From contig CAZSPL010000015.1 in the NCBI GenBank assembly GCA_964608735.1, forward strand, positions 1-29,569: a DNA stretch of 29,569 nucleotides, in the 5' to 3' direction. Of the stretch, positions 21,811 through 28,129 are shown piece after piece (position 1 is the first letter of the stretch; each line of letters opens with the position of its first letter). The translations under genes and the position numbers were made by a program. Below the pieces are notes generated by a model. The model saw only the letters and a list, made by a program, of their open reading frames with translations. It had not been told where the DNA came from and did not search any database. The DNA is from CAZSPL01 sp964608735 (GTDB lineage Bacteria > JAJVIF01 > JAPKYR01 > CAZSPL01).

Positions 21811-23310
21811 ATTACACGCACGTTTTCTAAAATATTCGCTCTGCTTGTCCTGTTAACACTCGCAATTCCATCGGACGCATTCGAGTCCGATGTTTTTTCG
21901 CTCGAAGAAGAAATTCCCGAAATCGAATGGCTGACGCTTCCAGACGGATGGGAAACCTCAAGCGGCATCTCGGTCGGACTATGCGGCGAGGAACTCGTGG
22001 TCTTTGTGCCTAAGATCGAAGATGTCACCCCCGATTTGTTCGAATACGACTGGCCGCCGAGGATACTCCTCCGGTTCCAGTCAGGCTCGACCCCCGATAT
22101 CAGCGCCATCAAGGAATTCGAGTACGCTCTCGGATTCTCCGCCCTGCTCGACCATATTGCCTTGACAATTTCCGAAGGTAAGTGGGAAGTGACCATCTAT
22201 ATGCATCAACCGCTTGCCAAGAGATACATCGAGGGCGAGGATTATTACAGGATTCACATCCGCTATCGCGGCACGATGCTCGACCTTGTCGACCAGGGCT
22301 CCGACTGGCGCCTGTGGGAAATCAGGCGCCTGCTTCCCGAAGGACTCCAGCACGCGTTCATTGTTCAGCTCAATCCCGCTTCTCCCGGCTCGAGGGTGCG
22401 CGTATTGTCGGCGGGCAAATACGGCGTGGATTCCACTACCGTGGAGAAACTCGCAGGTTTTACCGGGGCTCTCGGCGTTATCAACGGGGGATATTTCGCG
22501 AATAAATCCCCCCTCGGGATGCTGATAGTCAACGGCGAAGTCCTCTCCGCCCCGATGCTGTCGCGTCCGGTTTTCGCGCTCGATGAGAACGGCCTGCCGT
22601 TCATAGGCCACGCATCACCCCTGTGCAGGATTTCCATCGGGGGGAACAGGTATGAGACCATCGACACGATAAACGACTATTACCATTCCGGGCCGGTGAT
22701 TCTTACCGCCGATCATCCCGTCCGCATCAGGGGTAATATGTCCGGGCGCAAGGTGGTAATCGTGAACGACAAGGTGACCGAAATCACAGATGAGGAAATC
22801 GACGATTTCAGCGGCAAGGTGATAATCTGGGACCCGCACGGTGAATCGAACTTCGTCCGCGATGCATCCATCGGCGACAAGGTGGAATATGAATTCAGCC
22901 TTACCGGGCTGCCGTTCGTTCCACGGTGGGCTGTACAGGCTGGGCCGATGCTTGTCGACAACGGGCGGGTCCTCGATGATTTCAGCGTCGGCTCGTTCAA
23001 GAACGATATCATTTCCGGCCGCTCCCCCCGCACGGCCGTGGGGATAGCATCAAACGGTGAATTGCTTCTCTTCGTCGGCGAAGGACGATTGGCGATGTAT
23101 TCACTCGGATTCACGCTGAGGGAAGCGGCACAGATGCTTCTCGAAACCGGCGCTCATGTCGCCATGAATCTCGATGGCGGCGGCTCGTCGGCGCTGTTCT
23201 TCAAGGGGCGATACTACGGCGACAGCCCGACGGGCGCGCGGAAATCGATTCCTGACGCGATTGCATTCGGCCCGTTCCCCGATTGGAGCAAGGACGACAT
23301 CATTTTCTAA
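21811..23310 (+). CDS. Secreted phosphodiester glycosidase (NAGPA-type), possible ATT start
   Basis: The C-terminal half is a phosphodiester glycosidase domain (PF09992, the family of the mannose-6-phosphate uncovering enzyme and bacterial relatives acting on phosphodiester-linked sugars). It shows Val-Ile-Asn-Gly-Gly-Tyr-Phe at about 223-229, Pro-Arg-Thr-Ala-Val-Gly-Ile at 406-412 and Asn453-Leu-Asp-Gly-Gly-Gly-Ser-Ser. The region before it (about 60-200) is uncharacterised. No ATG, GTG or TTG exists upstream of a GTG at 21997 in this frame. The 62 codons before it, however, encode a convincing signal peptide (basic start, Ile-Phe-Ala-Leu-Leu-Val-Leu-Leu core, cleavage after Ser-Asp-Ala). 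An AGGAGG lies 12 nt before an ATT at 21811. I therefore place the start there. It would cleave a sugar phosphodiester in the envelope; the substrate is unknown. Confidence 0.83.
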   Translation: MTRTFSKIFALLVLLTLAIPSDAFESDVFSLEEEIPEIEWLTLPDGWETSSGISVGLCGEELVVFVPKIEDVTPDLFEYDWPPRILLRFQSGSTPDISAIKEFEYALGFSALLDHIALTISEGKWEVTIYMHQPLAKRYIEGEDYYRIHIRYRGTMLDLVDQGSDWRLWEIRRLLPEGLQHAFIVQLNPASPGSRVRVLSAGKYGVDSTTVEKLAGFTGALGVINGGYFANKSPLGMLIVNGEVLSAPMLSRPVFALDENGLPFIGHASPLCRISIGGNRYETIDTINDYYHSGPVILTADHPVRIRGNMSGRKVVIVNDKVTEITDEEIDDFSGKVIIWDPHGESNFVRDASIGDKVEYEFSLTGLPFVPRWAVQAGPMLVDNGRVLDDFSVGSFKNDIISGRSPRTAVGIASNGELLLFVGEGRLAMYSLGFTLREAAQMLLETGAHVAMNLDGGGSSALFFKGRYYGDSPTGARKSIPDAIAFGPFPDWSKDDIIF

Positions 23311-23335
23311 AAAAATATCCACGGATGATCCGTGG
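23308..23335 (-). terminator. Rho-independent terminator of the zf-HC2 gene
   Basis: CCACGGA (23319-23325) and TCCGTGG (23329-23335) form a 7-bp hairpin with a 3-nt loop. Read on the minus strand it is followed by ATATTTTTTTAG, an ideal U tract, 26 nt past the stop of the small zinc-finger gene. On the plus strand only a weak T-rich stretch follows, so it may terminate the glycosidase transcript less efficiently. Confidence 0.8.
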
Positions 23336-23361
23336 TTCAATGTTTCCCCGATCCGAAAAAC

Positions 23362-23583
23362 CTAATTGATATTGATCCTGTAATCCGTGCCCTTCGTGTG
23401 TTCGAGGTGCCCCCTCGCGAACAGTACATCAGCGACCACGGCAAGACAGGTTGGGCAATGACGGATATGGAACAGCAGGTCGTCTTCCTCAGCCTGGCTG
23501 AGTTTATGATCGAGTAGCTTTACTATCATACCCTTTTTATCAATGTCCCAACAGGACATTTCTTTTCTGGGCAGATCTCCCAT
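23362..23583 (-). CDS. Small stand-alone zf-HC2 (anti-sigma-type zinc finger) protein
   Basis: The 73-residue product has Cys11 ... His39-x3-Cys43-x2-Cys46 in a helical context with Leu-Leu-Asp-His-Lys-Leu-Ser-x-Ala-Glu-Glu. This is the pattern of the ZAS/zf-HC2 domain that lets anti-sigma factors bind group IV sigma factors. No membrane helix follows, so this is a soluble domain-only form. No sigma factor gene is adjacent, so the partner is unknown. It has a good GGAGG site 9 nt before the ATG at 23583 and its own terminator, which supports a real single-gene unit. It is convergent to the glycosidase and divergent from the BamA-like gene. Confidence 0.72.
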   Translation of the reverse strand: MGDLPRKEMSCWDIDKKGMIVKLLDHKLSQAEEDDLLFHIRHCPTCLAVVADVLFARGHLEHTKGTDYRININ

Positions 23584-23689
23584 TCAAGGTTTCCTCCACC
23601 GAGAGCCTTTGACAATTGTTTTGATGCAATTCACACGGAAAATATTAGCTTGAGCTCCTTAATCTGAATCAAAATTGTAAAATCGGCAA

Positions 23690-23718
23690 GTGACCCGCAT
23701 CCGTACTGGTGATATAAT
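23690..23718 (+). promoter_or_regulatory. Extended -10 promoter for the BamA-like/VWA/FHA operon
   Basis: A perfect TATAAT (23713-23718) is preceded by TGA, giving an extended -10, and by GTGACC at 23690-23695 with a 17-nt spacer (4 of 6 matches to TTGACA). Initiation near 23725 would leave a leader of about 32 nt with GGAGG before the ATG at 23757. Confidence 0.7.
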
Positions 23719-23756
23719 TCTACATCCGCCGACGGAAGACCATCTTGGAGGCTTGT

Positions 23757-25148
23757 ATGACCTTCTGCTTGAAATCAGGCGCAACGGTTTTCCTGTTAAT
23801 ACTTGCGCTTACGTTCTGCCTTCAGTCCCCGGCATTCGCGGCCGATGAGGAGCCCATCGAAGAGAGCGCGCCGGCGGCCGTTACCGAAACCGGCGACCCG
23901 GACTTCTTCAACATCGGCGAGATAGTGGGAGATGTCGACGAAAACGCCCCGGTCGGAATCGTGGACGGCATCGAGATAACGGGAAGCTACTGGGTAAAGG
24001 ACAGCGTAATCCTCAGGCAGTTGACGTTCGAGGTCGGCGATGAAATCACCCAGGCCAACCTGAACCTCAGCGAGAAGCGGCTTCTCCAGCTCAACGGGCT
24101 TTTCTGGTTTGCGGAGTTCGAAATCATCCCGGCGGAAACCGAGGGGCATGTCAACCTTACGCTCGAAGTCAAAATGCGGCGCACGTGGTTCATATATCCA
24201 GCCCAGTCGGGCGCGACGGTGGGCGACCGGAATTTCTTCACCACCGGCAAAGGGGTGCAGGCGGGATACTATCAGATCGACGACGTGCAATATGCATCGC
24301 TCTCATACACCGACCCCCAGTTCCTCGGTGGGCATAACAGTTGGACATTCGAGGGGCATCTCATCGAGGGGGACACCATTACACGCTCAGACCTCGACTT
24401 TGGATCGGGAGAAGAATATCTTTACGAGAAGCGCGGCGGCTATGTCCGCATCGCCACCAAGCTGAACGAGCGCATCTTCGTCGGCGCGTCCCTGAAAGTC
24501 GAGGATGTCGTCACCGAGGTGAAATCCAACCCGTTCCCCGAGCTCTTCGTCAATGACCGGTTCTACGTCTCGGGCGCGTGGATTCCCGAAGGCACCCTCG
24601 TCATCCTCAGCATTTCGCTTTCGAAGGGGAAATACAACAGCGCATTCTTCCCGACCGAAGGATACACGCTCTATTTCAACTCCGACCATTCATACGAATT
24701 CCTCGGAAGCGATTTCAACTTCTCGCGCTACATGCTCTATGCGACCAGATATTTCGGGCTCGACAAGAGGGGACGTCACTCGCTGGCGTTCAAGGGGGAG
24801 TATTCCCTGGCGACCGGGAGCGATATCCCCAATTATGAGCTGCCGACCCTCGACTACCAGGTGCGCGGTATCGGGGGGGCCAGCGACCGGGGCAAGAGCT
24901 ACATCGCCCTGAGCGGTGAATATCGTTTCTACCTGTGGCCCGATGTCCTCCAGGGCGTGGTATTTGTCGATTCAGGACGCGCGTGGGACAACGTTACATT
25001 CAACTTCGACGATTATGAGACCACTTACGGCGTGGGCGTGAGATACCAGACGTTTGAGCATTGGGGATTCAATGTTTTGCTCAGGGCGGATTATTCGCTC
25101 GGCCCGTACGACCAGCGGTGGTATGTCGGAATCGGGCATGCATTCTGA
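23757..25148 (+). CDS. Omp85/BamA-family outer-membrane protein with one POTRA domain
   Basis: The 463-residue precursor has a signal peptide (hydrophobic 10-22, cleavage after Ala-Phe-Ala at about 28) and an acidic linker (29-65). One POTRA-like domain follows (about 68-139: Gly-Ile-Glu-Ile-Thr-Gly, then Leu-x-Phe-Glu-Val-Gly-Asp-Glu-Ile-Thr, Asn-Leu-Ser-Glu-Lys-Arg-Leu-Leu and Leu-Phe-Trp-Phe-Ala). The remainder is a bacterial surface antigen-type beta-barrel (PF01103) ending Gly-Ile-Gly-His-Ala-Phe, with the C-terminal Phe used for barrel insertion. True BamA has five POTRAs and about 800 residues, so this is a reduced paralogue rather than BamA itself. Such proteins may insert or translocate particular clients. 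I use ATG 23757, which has GGAGG at 6 nt, rather than the TTG four codons upstream. It leads an operon with the zinc-ribbon, VWA and FHA genes. Confidence 0.85.
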   Translation: MTFCLKSGATVFLLILALTFCLQSPAFAADEEPIEESAPAAVTETGDPDFFNIGEIVGDVDENAPVGIVDGIEITGSYWVKDSVILRQLTFEVGDEITQANLNLSEKRLLQLNGLFWFAEFEIIPAETEGHVNLTLEVKMRRTWFIYPAQSGATVGDRNFFTTGKGVQAGYYQIDDVQYASLSYTDPQFLGGHNSWTFEGHLIEGDTITRSDLDFGSGEEYLYEKRGGYVRIATKLNERIFVGASLKVEDVVTEVKSNPFPELFVNDRFYVSGAWIPEGTLVILSISLSKGKYNSAFFPTEGYTLYFNSDHSYEFLGSDFNFSRYMLYATRYFGLDKRGRHSLAFKGEYSLATGSDIPNYELPTLDYQVRGIGGASDRGKSYIALSGEYRFYLWPDVLQGVVFVDSGRAWDNVTFNFDDYETTYGVGVRYQTFEHWGFNVLLRADYSLGPYDQRWYVGIGHAF

Positions 25149-25164
25149 TATTTATTGAAAATAT

Positions 25165-25566
25165 ATGATAAACGCCGAAGATACACATTGCCCGAAATGC
25201 AACGCCTACAAACCGGTGGGCGCGACATACTGCCTCGAATGCGGCTATGGCAAACCTGCCGAAGAGAAACCGCGCGAGCCTGCAAGACGGGTTATCGCGT
25301 CGCGATGTCCCCAGTGCGGGATGGAGCTATCCACCGAGGGCGCATCGTGCGCGAACTGCGGCGCGGCAATCGCGATGCGCGCTGAACCCGAGCAGGGGCA
25401 CGCGTGTCCAAATTGTGGCGCGGCATCGGATGAGAAACACAATTTCTGCGTCTACTGCGGCGCCCGGCTAAGCCCGGTTTCGAGAACCCCGGCATTCTGT
25501 CCCCGGTGCGGGGCGCGCAGGGGCAAGGACGGCCGGAAATGCCCATCATGCGGCGAGAGCCTGTAA
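25165..25566 (+). CDS. Protein of four tandem zinc ribbons
   Basis: The 133-residue protein consists almost wholly of four zinc ribbons, each Cys-x2-Cys, ten residues, Cys-x2-Cys: 9/12 with 23/26, 48/51 with 62/65, 81/84 with 95/98, and 112/115 with 126/129. All sixteen cysteines are intact. There is no signal peptide or membrane helix, so it should be cytosolic and act as a metal-stabilised binding scaffold. Domain type DZR/zinc_ribbon is clear; the partner is not. The gene lies 16 nt after the outer-membrane gene and 20 nt before the VWA gene. A matching zinc ribbon occurs at the N terminus of the FHA protein two genes on, suggesting a shared function. The ATG at 25165 has no obvious Shine-Dalgarno sequence. 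Confidence 0.82.
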   Translation: MINAEDTHCPKCNAYKPVGATYCLECGYGKPAEEKPREPARRVIASRCPQCGMELSTEGASCANCGAAIAMRAEPEQGHACPNCGAASDEKHNFCVYCGARLSPVSRTPAFCPRCGARRGKDGRKCPSCGESL

Positions 25567-25586
25567 ATCCCCAAAACACTGAAACG

Positions 25587-26924
25587 ATGGACACACTGGA
25601 ACAAACCTACATACCATCCACTTTTGATATCAGCGACATCGAGGCCGCGATACGCCTCAACATAAGCCTCTTCAACCGCTATTCCCTCGCCGGCTCGCGC
25701 GGGGAGAATTTCGTGCTCATCGAGGTGGCAAGCCTTCAGCCTAAAAGCTCCACGCGCGAATCGACCATCAACATGTGCCTGCTTCTCGACAAGAGCCACT
25801 CGATGTTCGGCGGCCCGTTCAGGGAAGTCATCCGCGCCGCGCAGGTCATCATCGACCAGATGGAAGACCGCGACTACCTTTCGGTCATCGCGTTCGATGA
25901 AGATGTCGAAATAGTCCAGCCGTCGAAACGCAAAATCGAGCCGCGCAAATTGAAAGCCGCCCTCGAAAAGATCGATGTCGCCGGAGGCAGCACGGATATC
26001 GGCAAGGCGCTCGAGGAAGGCTTCAGCGAAGTTCAGAAGCATATGTCCGGCGAGACGATCGATAAAATTGTGCTGCTTACCGATGGAAGACCTAACACCG
26101 GACTAACACGTGACGATGAATTCCATCCGCTCGCCGAACGCATCCGCGCCGGCGGAATAAGCCTTTCGGCGGTCGGTATGGGGCCGGAATACAATGAAGA
26201 GCTGCTCGCCGCGATGGCTCGGCTTACCGGCGGCGGATTCTACCATTCATCGCGTCCGCGCGAAGTGAAAGCCATTTTCAAGAAGGAGATAGCGCGTTCG
26301 CTGAACGTATCCCATCGCGGGCTTTCCCTGAAACTCACCCCGAAGCGATGGGTGAAGCTCAAGGAAGTCGTCGGGTTTCCGGCCCGGTTCGATGAAGGCT
26401 CACACTACATCGAGCTTCCCGACCTCGAACGCGCCGGCCGCGCCGGGATTATCGTGAATATCGCGTTCGAGGACCATCCTCCCGGGATTTTCCGCGTCCT
26501 CGACATCGAGCTCGAATATCGCCCCGCCGGACGTGGAATGCGCGGACAAATCAAGGGAAGCGCGAACCTCAAATTTGTCGATGATCCTACTCTTTTAAAG
26601 CAGGGAAAGAATCCGAAGGTCGATAAAGCATTGCTTATGATGAATGTCCGTTCCGACCTCATTTCAACCCTCAAGGGAATAAAGACGCAGACCATCAGCG
26701 CCAAACAGGCGGAAGCCGAATTGAAGGATTATCAGCGTACGCTTGTGCTCAGCGGACAGACCGAAGCGGCAAAGGAAATCGAAAAGGCGATCGAGACATT
26801 GCGCGCCAACGAGCCGTCGGATGCGGGCAAGATACTTACACAATCGGCTTTCGAGATAGAGAAGGGATTCTCCACGGAATATAAAACCGAACCGGACTCC
26901 GAGGAAGAAGACCTGGACGAATGA
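25587..26924 (+). CDS. VWA-domain protein with intact MIDAS
   Basis: The 445-residue protein carries a von Willebrand factor A domain at about 62-235 with a complete metal-ion-dependent adhesion site: Asp68-x-Ser70-x-Ser72, Thr136 in Gly-Gly-Ser-Thr-Asp-Ile-Gly, and Asp166 in Leu-Leu-Thr-Asp-Gly-Arg-Pro-Asn. The following region (about 240-340) looks beta-rich. A helical segment (350-420) and a very acidic C terminus ending Glu-Glu-Glu-Asp-Leu-Asp-Glu come after it. There is no signal peptide, so it is likely cytosolic, like VWA proteins that work with FHA-domain proteins. The open frame extends upstream to 25506 inside the zinc-ribbon gene. I chose ATG 25587 because it avoids the overlap, although ATGs at 25539 and 25548 remain possible. 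The FHA gene starts 4 nt after its stop. Confidence 0.87.
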   Translation: MDTLEQTYIPSTFDISDIEAAIRLNISLFNRYSLAGSRGENFVLIEVASLQPKSSTRESTINMCLLLDKSHSMFGGPFREVIRAAQVIIDQMEDRDYLSVIAFDEDVEIVQPSKRKIEPRKLKAALEKIDVAGGSTDIGKALEEGFSEVQKHMSGETIDKIVLLTDGRPNTGLTRDDEFHPLAERIRAGGISLSAVGMGPEYNEELLAAMARLTGGGFYHSSRPREVKAIFKKEIARSLNVSHRGLSLKLTPKRWVKLKEVVGFPARFDEGSHYIELPDLERAGRAGIIVNIAFEDHPPGIFRVLDIELEYRPAGRGMRGQIKGSANLKFVDDPTLLKQGKNPKVDKALLMMNVRSDLISTLKGIKTQTISAKQAEAELKDYQRTLVLSGQTEAAKEIEKAIETLRANEPSDAGKILTQSAFEIEKGFSTEYKTEPDSEEEDLDE

Positions 26925-26928
26925 TATT

Positions 26929-27699
26929 ATGCCTGATGCCATGACATGCCCCATATGCGGCTACGTGCCGAAACAGGATGCGGAGTTCTGCGACGAATGC
27001 GGCTGGCTTATGCGCCAGGAATACGACGGCCTGAAGCATTCGCCCGAGACCGACCTGCAGGCGATGCTCGGTTTTCGCCCGTTCGTGGTGCTTCCCGAAC
27101 GCGGCACTTATGGATTGAACCGCGTACGCACGGTCGTAGGGCGCGAATTCGGCGATATCCTGCTGCGCGAAGACCTCAATGCGAGCCGTATCCATCTCGC
27201 TTTCATCGCCGAAGGGCGTAACCTCTATCTCGAAGACCTCGGCTCATCCAACGGCACGCTCCTGAACGACGCGCGCATCCAGCCGCAGAAGCGCTACCCG
27301 TTGTCGGACGGCGATATCGTTCAGCTCGGCGATACGAAGCTCAAGGTCGAATTCAAGGGCTTCGAAGCGGATGACGAATCGCGCGCGGGGACATTCCTTG
27401 CTTCGACCGATTTCAGGCAACGCCTGCGTCGAGGCGAGAATACCATCGGACGTCTGCCGACGAATAACATCCACATCGAGGACGACCCCTACCTCGCCCG
27501 CGAACACGCATCGATCTTCATCGAGGAAAGCCCGTCGGGGGATGATTTCATCTACATCTTCGACAAGCACTCCTCGAACGGGACTTATATTAATGATAAG
27601 CGTATCGCGCCGGGAGCGAGGATACGCATCAAGCACGGCGATGCGATAAAGATGGGCGGACGCGAGTATAGAATCGAGCCGGGCAAGCAACAGGAATGA
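26929..27699 (+). CDS. Zinc-ribbon protein with two FHA domains
   Basis: FHA domains bind phosphothreonine peptides. The 256-residue cytosolic protein has an N-terminal zinc ribbon (Cys7-x2-Cys10, Cys21-x2-Cys24), FHA1 at about 52-142 (Gly71-Arg72, Ser86-Arg-x-His89, Ser-Ser-Asn-Gly-Thr at 106-110) and FHA2 at about 155-250 (Gly174-Arg175, Arg191-x-His193, Ser-Ser-Asn-Gly-Thr at 215-219). In FHA2 the Ser of the usual Ser-Arg-x-His motif is Ala190, which may weaken phosphopeptide binding. No Ser/Thr kinase or phosphatase is encoded in the window. It is the last gene of the operon and sits 4 nt after the VWA gene. Confidence 0.88.
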   Translation: MPDAMTCPICGYVPKQDAEFCDECGWLMRQEYDGLKHSPETDLQAMLGFRPFVVLPERGTYGLNRVRTVVGREFGDILLREDLNASRIHLAFIAEGRNLYLEDLGSSNGTLLNDARIQPQKRYPLSDGDIVQLGDTKLKVEFKGFEADDESRAGTFLASTDFRQRLRRGENTIGRLPTNNIHIEDDPYLAREHASIFIEESPSGDDFIYIFDKHSSNGTYINDKRIAPGARIRIKHGDAIKMGGREYRIEPGKQQE

Positions 27700-28129
27700 G
27701 GGTATTTCTCCCCGCGCGGAAAGCGTAATAGTGAAATAATTAACAAACTGACTTTTAATTATATCTTCCGGGAAGGAGCCTGTAGCCATAAAAATTTTTA
27801 AGCTACATCAAGTCCCCGGCCGATCACTTTCCCCCGTTCGCTCCTTGTATTCTACTATTGATGCGGCTTAACGCGAATTACTCTCATTAAATTCATGGCT
27901 CATTAAAAAATCCTCAAGGCAAATTCGTTTAGTAAATTTCCATTACTTAATAATTCTGGTAAGATTAGCATCCAAATTTACAGGATTAGAACTATTTAAA
28001 TCCTGATGTGTTTGCAGCCGTTTGGCTTATTCGGGATATGATCGTGAGTTGCCTGGGTGCAACAATCGTTAATATATAGCTGCAGAGAAACTGCGAAAAA
28101 TTATTCACAAATAGCCTCAGGAGGTTACA
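27700..28129. other. Non-coding, AT-richer intergenic region
   Basis: I see no credible gene in these 430 nt; the only ATG frames are about a dozen codons. The composition is clearly more A/T-rich than the surroundings. It contains the palindrome annotated separately, a 5-bp hairpin GTTGC/GCAAC around 28048-28063, and a TATGAT hexamer near 28036 that could be a -10 box for the lipoprotein gene, though no good -35 box is correctly spaced. It ends with the AGGAGGT ribosome-binding site of that gene. No known riboswitch class is recognisable by eye. Confidence 0.55.
27782..27806. repeat. AT-rich inverted repeat downstream of the FHA gene
   Basis: GTAGC and GCTAC enclose the perfect 12-nt palindrome TAAAAATTTTTA with small asymmetric bulges. 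It lies 83 nt after the FHA stop. It could be a weak terminator in either direction or a protein-binding site. The stem has few G-C pairs, so I do not label it a terminator. Confidence 0.4.

Noticed and set aside
23609..23640. TTGACA on the plus strand at 23609-23614 as a -35 box
   Set aside because: No -10-like hexamer occurs at 16-18 nt spacing, and the TATAAT further on has its own correctly spaced partner.
27770..27860. GGGAAGGAG followed by a short open frame beginning with ATA at 27790
   Set aside because: I considered a second non-canonical start like the one near 21811. The frame is only about 23 codons, has no signal or domain features and overlaps a palindrome.
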